A stretch of 64,000 bases of DNA, taken from positions 670,001-734,000 of the forward strand of contig CAMRHE010000457.1 in assembly GCA_947044405.1 (NCBI GenBank), written 5' to 3'. The position numbers and the translations under genes were made by a program. Shown piece by piece: positions 11,614-23,665 of the stretch (position 1 is the stretch's first letter; each line of letters opens with the position of its first letter). The DNA is from Leptodactylus fallax (taxonomy: Eukaryota; Chordata; Amphibia; Anura; Leptodactylidae). The notes beneath the pieces are model-generated. The model saw only the letters and a program-made list of their open reading frames with translations. It made no database searches and had not been told where the DNA came from.

Positions 11614-12934
11614 TGGCTGGAAGTTTGGAAGCAGTGCAACAGATTTGGTCCCTCTGAGGGTAAAAATAGTATGTGTGACAAAACCAAAACCATTCTAAAA
11701 ACAGTACAATAAAAGCTACACATAGAACCTTTTATTTCATATTTTAGCAAAATTATTAGTATGATTTATTGACTGTCTACTTTTTTTTATATTTTACAAA
11801 TCGTGGTCAGACTCATATCAACATCCATCCAGCCATTTTTGCCTCAGTTGTAAATTCTTCATCTCTCTTCCACTTTTCACACTGACTTTATTCTATTATA
11901 AAATTAAATTATATAAAACCTGAACATGTTGTACATAATACAGATATGTCCTCCTATAGGTGTCCTTTTGGCTGTATATGTCCAGATATATGACCCAAGG
12001 TAAAAGTGTTAGTTCTGTGAATGGTCCAGCCATCTTTTATACTAAATAGGATAGTACATGTAAAGTTGCATGAAACAATTACCGGTCAGTATCCAGGGTA
12101 TAATGGGTGTTGGGTGTACTGTTAATGTAGGATAGATCTGATAAAAAAAAAATTGCTTTCAGTGCATTCTTAAAATGGTGGATGTTAGAAAATATTCTGA
12201 TTGTCCTGGGTAGCGCAATCCATGAAACTGGTTCAGCACAAGAAAAGTATTGGACGGTATTTTAGAGGAGGTTAGTTTTTGGCATAATGTACAGTATATC
12301 ATGAGTAGAGATAAGGAAGGAGTTCTAGGGAAGTGTAGCAATGTGGAGAACTTGGGTGACATTAAATAGTTAATTGGTTTAGAAGGTAAATGGGTAGTCT
12401 GTGCTGAATTTGGGACCGGGTAGAGTGTTTAGAAAAGAAAAAAATGAGTCTGGCATTCGGGATATAGTTTCCACCAAATGCAGGTGAAATTTTCCAACGT
12501 TACTGATCACATTTCTGCTGTCACCCATAGCAAACAATGTAATGAAATTATTACCAGATAATGACTGAGCTGAATGCAGAATTTTGGCTTATTGTCTATG
12601 AGCTCGGGTCATCTCTTCTCTCACTTTCCAAGGTTCCCAGTATAGACATGTCTTAACAAGAGAAGAAGAGCAAAGGCTATTCAAGAAGGAACCTATGCCA
12701 GTATTCTGGTGGTAAATTTAGCAAATTCTGAAAATATGGAAAATGGTTATTAGAAAAAAGCTAATTTAGATTACGAATGAACAATCTTTGCAGTCATGTG
12801 ACCATTTTCAGTGGGTTAGACGGAAATAGACCTTCATTTTAAAAAAAAATGGTTTGTGTTACTGAGCAGAAGAAGCTGAAGAGATTGATATATAGTTTTG
12901 TGAAATAGGTTTGACTATAACTTATAATTACAGA
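11614..12934. other. intergenic, no gene recognised
   Basis: AT-rich with short A-runs. A few open frames of about 65 codons exist, but none has Ig or other domain motifs or splice flanks I trust. Confidence 0.4.
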
Positions 12935-13372
12935 TGGAACCTCGAAATATTTATTTTTTGAATATTTATGAAGTTTGCCCCCTAGTTTTGTTTCGAACTA
13001 AACTTGTTCGGTCACTTTTTCTGGGCTTCTGCTGCGGGGCTCACCTGACTGCAAGGATCATGATGTCGGCACACCCCATGCGACTATTGAGGCTCAATCA
13101 TGGACTCAATCAGCAGTCTTCTAGCCGGAAGAGACTGGAAGAGGTGCAAAGATGACCGTGATGGACAGAAGCCCAGCAGAGGTGAGGGAAGGTGAGTATG
13201 ACTTTACATTACTTTTCCGCACCTCCCTTGGGCCTCCATTTACTATACTCTGGGCTCTGAAGAGACCTCAGAATGTAATAATGATTGATGGGAGTCTCAG
13301 ACCCAAGACTTTTTTGGAAAATTTGTAGTGACCCTGTCTCATTACAAGCCAGTTGGCTCATCTCTATTTCTA
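12935..13372. mobile_element. MITE-like repeat, GGGGTCT hairpin family, copy 4
   Basis: Contains 'gaggtgagggaaggtgagtatgac', 'cctcccttgggcctccatttactatactctgggctctgaagagacctcagaatgtaataat' spread over 13,180-13,280, and the terminal 'ggctcatctctat'. The middle has 'gactattgaggctcaatcatgg', the segment that is amplified into a minisatellite in copy 6. Confidence 0.6.
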
Positions 13373-14089
13373 ATCTTTTGACTTATAGAAGTCCTGCCAT
13401 ATCCTTTGACTTTTTGAGTTTTATACACAAGAGCTGTAGATGAATTGTCCACTGTTATTTTTTTATTGTGTAGACTTTCCAGTTCCAAAGATAATTTCTT
13501 TTGTCTACCAAAAGTATTGACTGATCCTCCACTGTCCAAAACGGATACTAAGCCATGAAGATTACCCATTTGACAAGTATCAGTGCCAAATTGCTGGGCA
13601 ACGGGGGACCACCCACTTGTTAGAATAGTTCATAGAGTGCTTACAAGCATTCATTTCACACTTACATGGTTGGCTTACTGCATTGGCAATTCACTTTGAA
13701 TAGGAAATAATACAGAACGGAAATTACGAAAACTACGTTTGCTAATGTGCCAGACATTTGTTTGGCAATCGTTACATCTGTAAAGCTGAAAACATGAGAG
13801 GACAAGAATTCTTTAGATTCTTGCTTATACTAGGCTTAGAAGTCCGGTGGTTTTCAGTGCTAGATAGTTGTTTCTGTGCGTACATTTACAGAGAGAAGGC
13901 TGTAGGACCGTCCACTGATCAGAGACTTACAATAATAGATGACAGGTTTAGATGGACCTATGTACATAATGATAGGTTCCCTTTAATGCCACCAATGACT
14001 GGTACTGCTAGGATTCAGTGATAGACTATTTCTTGGTATAAGGAAGTCTTCTAGCCATGTGTAGAGAGATTCAGAGTACCTAGTCATAT
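13373..14089. other. intergenic, no gene recognised
   Basis: An 87-codon frame at 13,758-14,021 begins with an Ig-like looking RYICKAEN string. It lacks the rest of the fold and runs into repeat-like sequence, so I do not call it. Confidence 0.4.
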
Positions 14090-14522
14090 TTAAAGGGATT
14101 CTCCAGGAATTACAGTAAACACAGTTGTGGGGGGTGTAAAACATAAAAAAAAAAATCATACCTACCTATACCCGGCGCTCCATTGTGCAGTTCTCTTATC
14201 CTCCCGTGCCAGGACTTGCCACATTAGAAGAAGAGAGGCTGATATGACCACTGAAGCAAATCATTACCACAAGTAAGGAACTAGTTAAGCATCTGAATGA
14301 TGTCATCAATTCCTCACCAGCAATTGCTGAGGCCAGTAGTTGGCCCATGTGGTCATGTGAACCTTTTCACTTCCAGCCGGGTAAATACTGACAGAGGTGG
14401 GAAAGGGGATCAGGATTGTACAATAGAGTGCTGGAAATAGGTGAGTATGATTTTTGTTGTTTGCTTTATACCCACTGCGCCCCACCCCAGAGCTTCCTGT
14501 GATTCCTGAAGAACCCCTTTAA
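14090..14522. mobile_element. TTAA-flanked foldback MITE (T2-like)
   Basis: Left end TTAAAGGGATTCTCCAGGAATTACAG, mirrored on the right by CTGTGATTCCTGAAGAACCCCTTTAA, with TTAA at both borders. The interior includes mirrored 'atcatacctacctat' and 'ataggtgagtatgat' arms. Non-coding. Confidence 0.78.
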
Positions 14523-15877
14523 AATTATACAAGACAAAGTTTTACTTTGTAAGAAAGTTATTGCTATTATACACAAAATATGTCAAGACTGGTAAAAGCA
14601 ATAAAAGTCATGAGATTACAGAAGTTAGGAATAAAAGTCTTGTTCATTTAACTTTTTGGAAAGTAGCAAACTTTATTCTGCGCTATGTCAAACCCCTTTT
14701 ATAATAATATGTAAGGTCCTAATTATAATCAGTGGGCATAAGAATATTATCTATAGCAGCAGCACATTACTTCTTATTTCCTGACAGCAGCGTAGACGGT
14801 TTGTTCTCCTTCTTCTTGGGATGAAGCTGGATTTCTTTGTTGTAGTTTGGTTTTGTTTAGTTCAGAGTAGACAATGTTCTCCTAGGTGTAAAATGTAATA
14901 GTTATTGTCATATACGGGCCTTCCTAGCACAAGACACGGGCTGTCAGGGGTCAACTCACTCCAATCTCACTCAATCTTGCACTCACCCTTAACCCAGGCT
15001 GAAAATTGATCGTAAATCACACCCCAACACAGTCCTTGCACCCCAAATACACGCTGCCACCACCACTGATTTGGCTCAGTGGAAACTTTGCTCATATACC
15101 GTATATGCGTCTCTCCTGCAGTCAGACAGAAACACACTTCAAAATGGATAATGGGTTCATAGAGCAACACAAAGTAACCTTAAATTTAACAATTTAATAC
15201 CCAAAATCTTCAGTGCTTTATATAAAAGTAACAATAACAAAATAACACAAAATTGCAAACAGCCTTAAAATAAATTGGATAAAAACAGAATAAAACTTAA
15301 GAGCCATCTGTCCAAGGAGCTTGGAAATCTTCTGCTGGAAATGGACACCCCAGCTCTCTTAACTGACTCCACAGATGTGACATCAGTATCTTGTAGTATC
15401 ATGAAGTATCATGGTCTCTTAAGGCTTGTGTTTAGCCACACCTCCCTGTCAGGGTTCCCCCCTACTCTTACTCCATGAGGTGGAAAATCCAGGACTTATT
15501 TTCATCTGGAAAAGAGGGGTTTCTTTCTTTGCTTTGTAAACCTGTGCCTCTACTGGGCTCTAAGGTTAGTTCTTGGTCACCATACCCCCTTATTATGTCT
15601 GTTCAATCACGATGTCTTAAAACCATAAACTGTTATGGCAGAGAGCATTCCACCTCTGACACCCTCCTCTATGTATACACACATACCACTGAGGTAGATT
15701 GATAACAAAAGTAGATAAAACATTCACTACACTAAAGATATATATGTATATAGGATTGGTGAAGAACATGAATAGTGAAGGGAAAAACCTCTCAGAATTA
15801 ATTTTGTTTCAGATTTCAGGACCAAGATTTGTTTCAGGTTGAACAAACTTTAAGAGCCACACCTTAAAATGGCTGAA
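14523..15877. other. repeat-like non-coding sequence of unknown family
   Basis: The part from about 14,935 to 15,720 has a dense, unique-looking composition that may be a retroelement fragment on either strand. I cannot identify ends or a domain. A short TATATATG tract lies at about 15,740. Confidence 0.3.
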
Positions 15878-15930
15878 AACATAAGGTAAAATACTGTTAG
15901 GGTTCCTAGAAACCTATCTATAAAACATAG
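15878..15930. repeat. 46-bp minisatellite, isolated left unit
   Basis: One monomer, 'atactgttagggttcctagaaacctatctataaaacatag', matching the array that resumes at 17,004. The LINE at 15,931-17,003 separates the two parts. Confidence 0.85.
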
Positions 15931-17003
15931 GGTAGATTTGTACAACCCCCTCTTGCCTGAGGGTATTTCGTCCGCTATGGTCGGTGTGTGGTCTAGATTA
16001 GGCCTGTTCCTGTTAGTGGACATGGTTGACCTGGTGACGTTGGAGCTCAGGTCCTTTGATTACCTTACCTCTGCCATGAACCTCCCCAAAACAGAATGGC
16101 TTCACTACTGGCAGGTGGTCCATTTTGTCTGCTCCCTTCATTGGTCACTGACTGTTTCCCTTCCCATGGCCTATGAAAGAATTTTCAGGCCAGGTACTTC
16201 CACTAGGGGTCTCATCTCCTCCATCTCTCCTCCTCCTCCTCTTCTCTCCTGATGGTAGCTTGCCACCTAGTCACCGGTATATGTCTAAATGGGAGCAGGC
16301 AGTGGGTAAACCCATCTCACTGGGACAGTGGCAGGTCATATGGTCCCGTGTTATAAAATCCTCCCAGTATGTCACCTATAGGGAGATTCAAAATAAACTG
16401 CCAATGCACTCGTATCATACCCCTGTTCTTTTGCACACTTTGAAGCCAAGAATCCCCCTGAAGTGCTGAGGTTGTTGCACCGCACGGTGCACCTTGTACC
16501 ACATTTTCTGGGAGTGTCCTCTGGTCCTGGGTGTCTGGAGGGAGGTCAAAGCACTGACTGATGCACTCTTTCTCCAGGGTGATGCTTTAAACCCACTGGT
16601 ATACCTTCTGAAACTGTCTCCTAGACATCCAAACTGTTTCTATATGTTTGCACAGCAGCAAATACCCTTATCGCTAATTGGAGAAGTGCTGCTCCCTCTT
16701 CTCACCTTGAGCTTATTGCCAGAAGTTTCTGACTGCGAATATTAATAATACCATACACAACTTCCAATCAATTTGGACCACCTGGGACACATACTGTGTC
16801 CTGAATGGCTTTTGATCATGGTCTTCCCTTCCTGCCCTTCTTTCATCTGGTTTTTCCTATTTTGTTTTCTGGATGTCTCCCCCCGCTTCTTGTTGCTATC
16901 TGAATATTGCATATACCTTGTTGTCTTTTGAGGTTTATGGTTCCTTTTTTGTACTGTATTTTCTAAAAAAGAAATTTCCTAATAAAAATTACAGTTAAAA
17001 AAA
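15931..17003 (+). mobile_element. 5'-truncated L1-type LINE inserted in the minisatellite
   Basis: The body encodes the C-terminal part of an L1-clade ORF2 and ends with AATAAA (16,981) and an A-run at about 16,997-17,007. The string 'aaaacatag' occurs at 15,922-15,930 and again at 17,004-17,012, compatible with a target-site duplication of the satellite sequence. Truncation at the 5' end is usual for LINE copies. Confidence 0.8.
15938..16745 (+). pseudogene. L1 ORF2 C-terminal fragment (post-reverse-transcriptase region)
   Basis: Three overlapping frames carry an L1 ORF2 tail. The first reads VVHFVCSLHW after LPKTEWLHYW. The second reads KWEQAVGKPISLGQW with IWSRV. The third reads CTLYHIFWECPLVLGVW, which corresponds to the zinc-knuckle-like GT-LHI-W-CP-W segment near the ORF2 end. 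Frame changes occur near 16,240 and 16,470, with a stop in the second frame after LKC. The catalytic endonuclease and YADD parts are absent because of 5' truncation. It is a dead copy. Confidence 0.75.
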
Positions 17004-18070
17004 AAAACATAGTGTAGAATACTCTTAAGGCTCCTAGGATCCTATCTATAAAACATAGTGTATAACACTGTCAGAGCTCCTAGGAAACTATCTATAAAAC
17101 ATAATTTAGAACACTCTTAGGGCTCCTAGGAACCTATCTATAAAACATAGTGTAGAATACTCTTAGGGCTCCTAGGAACCTATCTATAAAACATAGTGTA
17201 GAATACTCTTAGGGTTCCTAGGAACCTATCTATAAAACATAGTGTAGAACACTCTTAGGGCTCCTAGGAACCTATCTATAAAACATAGTGTACTGTATAA
17301 CACTGTCAGAGCTCCTAGGAAACTATCTATAAAACATAATGTAGAACACTCTTAGGTCTCCTAGGAACCTATCTATAAAACATAGTGTAGAACACTCTTA
17401 GGGCTCCTAGGAACCTATCTATAAAACATAGTGTACTGTATAACACTGTCAGAGCTCCTAGGAAACTATCTATAAAACATAATGTAGAACACTCTTAGGG
17501 CTCCTAGGAACCTATCTATAAAACATAGTGTAGAGCACTCTTAGGACTCCTAGCAACCTATCTATAAAACATAGTGTAGAGCACTCTTAGGGCTCCTAGG
17601 AACCTATCTATAAAACATAGTGTAGAATACTCTTAAGGCTCCTAGGAACCTATCTATAAAACATAGTGTACTGTATAACACTGTCAGAGCTCCTAGGAAA
17701 CTATCTATAAAACATAATGTAGAACACCCTTAGGGCTCCTAGGAACCTATCTATAAAACATAGTGTAGAATACTCTTAGGGCTCCTAGGAACCTATTCTA
17801 TAAAACATAGTGTAGAATACTCTTAGGACTCCTAGGAACCTATCTATAAAACATAATGTAGAACACTCTTAGGGCTCCTAGGAACGTATCTATAAAACAT
17901 AGCGTAGAATACTCTTAGGACTCCTAGGAACCTATCTATAAAACATAGTGTAGAACTCTCTTAGGGCTCCTAGGAACCTATCTATAAAACATAGTGTAGA
18001 ACACTCTTAGGGCTCCTAGGAACCTAACGTAGTGTAAATACACTTAGGGCTCGTAGGAACCTGTCTATCC
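17004..18070. repeat. 46-bp minisatellite array 1 (about 23 units)
   Basis: Unit consensus 'catagtgtagaatactcttagggctcctaggaacctatctataaaa', whose core TCCTAGGA is a palindrome. A variant unit with 'gtgtactgtataacactgtcagagctcctaggaaact' recurs at about 17,287, 17,429 and 17,662, giving a partial higher-order pattern. Units degrade at the right edge. The identical unit in opposite orientation forms array 2 at 34,752-36,326. Confidence 0.95.
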
Positions 18071-18084
18071 AATTTCTGGCTCTC

Positions 18085-18545
18085 TAGGGCAAACAAAGTT
18101 ATGTCAAAGTGAAAGTGACATTATTCTCTGGGTTTTCTTCAGGCCCAGTATAATAGAGTATACTAGATAGAGGCCTGGGGGAGGTGTAAAAAATAAAAAA
18201 AAAATCATACACACTTTCTGTTAACTTTTATGGCCTCCTCACAGCATCCAGCCCCTGTCTCCAGTTCTTTGGTGATGTCGGGTACTATCCAGTCATGTTG
18301 CGTGGCCAGGGTCACTGCTGAGTCCTTTGATTTGATCTCAGCAGTGACATGTGCACGCCAAGCATCATGACGTTGTGATACTCGGTGGGCACATGTGACA
18401 GCTGATGGCCCAATCACAACCCTTAGCTGTGACTGCGAGCACATGACATCTCAGGAGAGCGCCAGTCACCACAAGGAGGGCCAAAAGAGCCTGCCCAAAC
18501 AAAGAAGGGTGATAAATGAAGAAGAGTCCGTCTATAACTCTGTAT
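18085..18545. mobile_element. MITE-like repeat, GGGGTCT hairpin family, copy 5 (degraded)
   Basis: Holds 'ggcccagtataatagagtatactagatagaggcctgggggaggtg' pieces around 18,142-18,188 and internal 'gacatgtgcacgcc...catcatgacgttg' arms. The hairpin and right end are eroded. Confidence 0.4.
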
Positions 18546-19449
18546 AGATCTGTAACAGGTTAGAGGGATGATAGCATAAAGAACAGTTCCCTAGGATCAC
18601 TGGAGACTGTACAAGGAGAAAGAGATGACAGTACAATTATATGATTGCTAAGTGGAGTTGTCTCTCATAGTTGAGGTCTACCTATGATGTCAATTACAGG
18701 CCGGCCTCATCTTTTTAAGTGGGAGAACTTGCACAATTGGTGGCTGACTAAATACTTTTTTTTCCCCACTGTATTATTATTATTTTAATTAAATGAATTA
18801 CCTTTGCATAGTAAAAGGACAGACTAACTAAACCTCAGCTCCGAATAGCTAAATGATGACATCATCTCTCGTTTTTATTCTTTCTAACGTTCAACCTCAT
18901 ACAATATCACTGAATGTCTCCAAGCTTAAGCTATTATAATTTATTTTTTATCAATTTTAACATATCATACCATATTAATATAGTAATAACAATGTCTTAA
19001 GTGTTTTACTTTGACAAAAATAATAGGATAATTTTAGAATGACCTTGTATTTCATCACTCATGTTTGCTAGATCTTGCAATACACATATACTTCCCCAAA
19101 ATACAAGTAACAATAACTGTAGAAATGCACATCCTGTGCTAAGAATGAAACTTTCATACTACTGCTTTTTGTACATGGTGTTAGAAAAAAAAAAAGTTTT
19201 ACTTTTGGTTTTTGTCTGGTTTTTTCCTTTATATTTCTATATGTTTATGTAACTCTACCTAGGAAGTTATAGATAGACTGACAATTAACAGGCTGTTCAG
19301 GACAATTTTCTCTCCCTAGAGTATAAAGTTTCTGAACAGAATAATTATGTGTATATTAATCAAATAGGGAAGTGAACTTGCTGGCAGGAATACACAATTC
19401 ACAAAGATAATGGAATTGCTAGTATCGCAATTTCATAATTCACAGCAGG
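18546..19449. other. intergenic, no gene recognised
   Basis: AT-rich. Around 18,690-18,775 a 'ctcatctttttaagtgggagaacttgcac' to 'tttttttccccactgta' stretch resembles the degraded tip of a Tc1-like terminal repeat, but I cannot place a whole element. Confidence 0.35.
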
Positions 19450-19451
19450 TA

Positions 19452-19724
19452 AGGCTATGTTCACATCTGCGTCGGAGACTCTACCGAAGAAACTGCTAAA
19501 AATTAGCAGAGAGAAAAATCCTGCACAGAAGACTTTTCTCTCTTCCAGCTTCAGTTTTGAAACGGCGTGCACCCAATGGATACCTGTCAGACCCCATTGT
19601 AGACAATAATAATATAATATAGTCCGGGTGTATCCACTCAAACAGTGGTCTGTCTCTCTGTCGTTTGGGTGCCCCAGCGTGTCCGAACGAAGGAGAGAGA
19701 GGCGAGGATGTGAACCCAGTCTTA
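19452..19724. mobile_element. hAT-like MITE
   Basis: Left end 'aaggctatgttcacatctgcgtcggagactc', right end 'gaggatgtgaacccagtctt', forming imperfect terminal inverted repeats. It belongs to the broad group of frog MITEs with GTTCACATCTGCG-type ends. Short palindromic segments lie inside, including the mirrored 'gagagaaaaatcctgc' and 'ttttctctc'. Confidence 0.5.
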
Positions 19725-20177
19725 ATGATAGGACAAAGAGACAGCAAGTAACAAGCTACCTAAAATTCTGCCCCACTCTGGTATTCACCAGAGACCGCTG
19801 CAAGGCAGGATGGACTTGGATTCTTGGAACCCAGGTTGCAACTCCAGTACAAGGTGCTAGAAACAGGTACACTTGAAGGCTAAGGACCAGACAGGAAATC
19901 CTATTGCAGGCTAAATACTAAAACATAAGCCAAGGTCAAAAACTAGTATAGGAATAGCCAAAACAAAAGCAAATGACATCCAGGCCACAGATGAGTCCAC
20001 GTTGTTATACATAAAGCCAAATCAGATAGAGAGGGGGTATCCAAGAGTACAACCCGAGATCAGTGAACCTGGGAATCAGCAGAAAACAGGAATACATACT
20101 GGGAGTAAGTTCTGAGAACACAGAGCCTAGAAAACTAATGTAATCACAGGCAGGTAATACGTGTCAGAGGGTTACAA
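19725..20177 (-). mobile_element. possible gypsy-type LTR fragment
   Basis: In - orientation it begins TGTAACCCTCTGACA at 20,177 and runs through C/T-rich LTR-like sequence. Just upstream on that strand is a purine-rich 'ggctgaggcgggg' that could be a polypurine tract, so it may be a 3' LTR remnant. The other border and a target duplication are not convincing. Confidence 0.35.
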
Positions 20178-22784
20178 TACCCCGCCTCAGCCCTGATTGG
20201 AAGCTGATGTAGAGCCCTGATTGATTCTGCATCTTGACCACTGACTGGGTAAACAGACCTGGCCAAAGCAACAGCCATATGACAAATGCAGATGCCGTAC
20301 AGAATCTCCCCCCACAACACTGCACAGAAGACATTGACGACTGCTGTGTGGAGAAGTAGGAGTGCGGATATTTAAAGTCCTGACATTAGATCTTCTTGTA
20401 CTTACATTTTCCGGTTCCTCTATTTCTCTTTCTGTCACTTTGTCCTTTGCTTCCTCCTTACACTCCTCCGCTTTGTTATATTCTGTGTACTGAAAGTTAA
20501 TTATATTGAGTTTTATATTGTCATCATAAAAATTTTAAGTAAAAATAAAGAATATCCCTAAACTGAGCTACAAGTGAAAATATTCCAAAAAGTAACATAA
20601 TGTATGTACAGCATTAGGGCTGATCAATAGAAAATTTAGGTGAAAACTTGAATAACTTGTAAAAATTCAAAGGCTTTACTAGGGTTGTGCAGCTAAAGAA
20701 AAATGAATTTTATTTTATGAAATATTGTGCAATAGAACTTAATAATGTACTTTTTTGGTTAAATCTGGCCTGATGTAGTATCCCAGTGGGAGCACTACAA
20801 AAATTTGCATGGATACGTATTTACTTGTGAATGCCACATTTGTATCATTATGTGTCTATGCCTTTTAGAGGAGTGGACCACTGGAGAATGGGTGCTGAGT
20901 TGATGATAACACCCTGACTTATGGAATCCTGGGGAGAGGAGGAGACCTTGATTCTTTACTTCCGTCAGCTAGTGAAAGGAAGGAAGTTAGTTCCTTCCTC
21001 CCTGTGAGTAAGGAGGAGGAAGTGTGAAGGAGAGGTAAGGAGACAGAGCCAGAGTCCCGAGGTAGCCTGGGAGACACCAGCTGTAAGACAGTGGTGTGGT
21101 TTTCAGCAGTTCGGAGATTATCCCTGTTCTTCTTGTGGAAGTCAAAATGTTCAAGATCAGTTTATGAGGGTAAAGTTAGTTGGACCTCATAGGTATGAAC
21201 CTGCCCGAAGCCTCAGGTTAGACTGGGCAACCCCTGAGAGTTTTCACCCCAAAACCTGGTAATTGGAAAAATTTGTAGATTTAGTGAATTTAGCACACTG
21301 TTAAGTTGGAAGATTGCCTCAGCAAGGGAGATGCAAACAGTCATTGGGAAGTACCATCAATTCTCCTTAAATGAATGCTCTGTAAGAAACTGTACTTCCA
21401 GTATCTAGAACCTCTTGAATTTACCTTGTTCTACCTCAAGTATACACAGTGAGTTACATTGTTCTCCAAAACCCTGTATCGTGACTCTTATTCTTGCACA
21501 ACCATCATGGGTACTTCAACCACTATCAGGCTCAGGGAGGTTTACTTGTCCCCCGGGGAACATTATTGAGACCATCTGACACCTAGTAGCCTTGGAGGAG
21601 AGCTGGAGGATCTGGTTGAGATCCTTGTCACTGTAACAACAGTGACTACTACTCCTAACCTCCTGGTCTTTCCTCCACTCAGCTACTGCAATGTTCTGGA
21701 GGGCAGAGAAGGGGGCTGAGCTGAGACAGCCAGACTTAAAGAATGCCACTTGTCATGTGCCAACATGGGTTGCGAAAAGGCAGAGAAAGACTCTATCCTG
21801 TTTCAAGACCAACATGAAAAAAGTTTTGCTGGCCCAGAACATCCCAGTACATCGATAAAGATTTTAACAATAAAGTTATTCAATACCTTTGTTTTTTTTA
21901 TATATTTCCTATACAATAAAACCTATTTTTCTTTCGCTGGACAACTGTATTAAGCTCCAGTGTTCAGACTTGACTTTATACCTTATTTTTTACCTGAACC
22001 GGAAGCCTGTTATTGCTCTTTCACTTACATCTGATCTCCTAGTCCTTTGTAGGTACCCTAACTCTAATCTGGTCATTAGTATCAGACCATACCATTGGGG
22101 TCCACCACCAAAACCTCACGCCAATCAGATGTTCAATGTTTATGTGAATTGGAGAGGGGTACTCTGGCATCGCCACTAGACAGTGTACAGAGCCTTTGGC
22201 TCTACAGATCGTATAATTCTGACCACCTAGAGGCTGCCTGGAACAGCTGAAAACATCACTTTTTGAATGCACAAGAGTGGTGGCCATCCTGAAAAAGACC
22301 CAATTTTTCTGATCTGAGACAATCCCTTACCAGCTTGAGGGTAAGGTTTTAGAGCAGCTTCTGACCTTTGGTGAAATCTCACAGTACGGTCTTTCTTCTA
22401 AAGGTAAATCCTCTGTAAATCAAGGGAGAAATAAAGTTCAAAAATTTCACTTACAGCCAATAACATTACCATAAGACTAAGATGCCTCTCCCAGTCTTCA
22501 ATAGTTTTCATAGGCAGTTGGTGGGGTGGAATTTGAAATAAACAGATGTACTGAACTAGAATTTAGTTTATCTCTGCTTGCAGTTGCCAGTGATGATGTC
22601 CAGTTCTTTCTAGTTATTTTTCTGGTTTACTGTATTTTAGAATGTGACATGACTTGGCCTGACCATACTTTGCTCATGTGATACTCAAAGCTAAGAATCT
22701 ATTTATTACAATGTATTCTGTCTCAACAATTTTCGTAGCCAAATATACCAGGAATACTGACCTCACAAGAATCATTTTGCTGAT
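20178..22784. other. non-coding sequence, probably old retroelement fragments, no gene recognised
   Basis: The 20,850-21,760 part has moderate GC and phrases such as 'cccaaaacctggtaattgg' and 'ttcttgcacaaccatcatggg' that suggest LTR or leader sequence of a retroelement. I can define neither ends nor protein domains. Open frames are under 100 codons. Confidence 0.3.
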
Positions 22785-23665
22785 TATTTGTGGGCTGTTT
22801 GGTTTCAGGCTGAACTTGTTTGGTCCAAACTGGAACTGCTATTATTATACTCTGGGGTCTCTTTGTGATACTTGTATCTAAGTTTCATAATGTTGGAATG
22901 TCCCAAGCGAACGCTGAAGCCCAATCATAGCCCTCAGCATCCCAAGTGAACGCTGAAGCCCAATCATAGCCCTCAGCATCCCAAGTGAATGCTGAAGCCC
23001 AATCATAGCCCTCAGCATCCCAAGTGAACGCTGAAGCCCAATCATAGCCCTCAGCATCCCAAGTGAACGCTGAAGCCCAATCATAGCCCTCAACATCCCA
23101 AGTGAACGCTGAAGCCCAATCATAGCCCTCAGCATCCCAAGCGAATGCTGAAGCCCAATCATAGCCCTCAGCATGCCAAGTGAACGCTGAAGCCCAATCA
23201 TAGCCCTCAGCATCCCAAGCGAACGCTGAGGCCCAATCATAGCCCTCAGCATCCCAAGTGAACGCTGAAGCCCAATCATAGCCCTCAGCATCCCAAGTGA
23301 ACGCTGAAGCCCAATCATAGCCCTCCGCATCCCAAGTGAACGCTGAAGCCCAATCATAGCCCTCAGCATCCCAAGTGAATGCTGAGGCCCTATCATAGCC
23401 CTCAACTGTCCACAGTGGCCAATTATGTCACTCAGGAGGCCAGAAGAGACCCGAAGAGGAAGCTAAGTGACCACCGGACACACAACAAAGCCCAAGAGGG
23501 ATGAGTAAGACTGATTATGTTTATTCACCTCCACGGGTCCTCTGCTTATTATACTCTGAAGTATGAACATAACTCAGAGTATAATAGTGGTTTGTTTGTG
23601 GCTGACCTACAAAAGTTTGGGTTCAGTCAAACCTGAAATTTTTTTAAAATTTGTAGACTGATTCA
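22785..23665. mobile_element. MITE-like repeat, GGGGTCT hairpin family, copy 6, expanded by an internal minisatellite
   Basis: Left end includes 'tgggctgtttggtttcaggctgaacttg' and 'tattatactctggggtct' (about 22,842). The right end includes 'tattatactctgaagtatgaacataactcagagtataatagtgg' and a GGTTCA-rich terminus (about 23,545-23,640). Between the two hairpins the usual central segment has been amplified into the 39-bp array. Confidence 0.65.
22895..23408. repeat. 39-bp minisatellite (about 13 units)
   Basis: Unit 'cccaagtgaacgctgaagcccaatcatagccctcagcat', nearly identical across copies. Because 39 is a multiple of three, the - strand stays open for 175 codons as a repeated 13-mer MLRAMIGLQRSLG. 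This is a by-product of the period, not evidence for a protein. Single, unamplified versions of the unit occur in other family copies, for example around 13,075 and 30,770. Confidence 0.95.

Noticed and set aside
13758..14021. Frame starting with an I-set-like RYICKAENMRG string
   Set aside because: No first cysteine, no tryptophan core and no splice-flanked exon. The rest of the frame is repeat-like.
22878..23405. 175-codon - strand frame of 13-residue repeats as a repetitive protein gene
   Set aside because: It is explained by a 39-bp minisatellite whose period is a multiple of three. No promoter, signal peptide or unique flank supports it.
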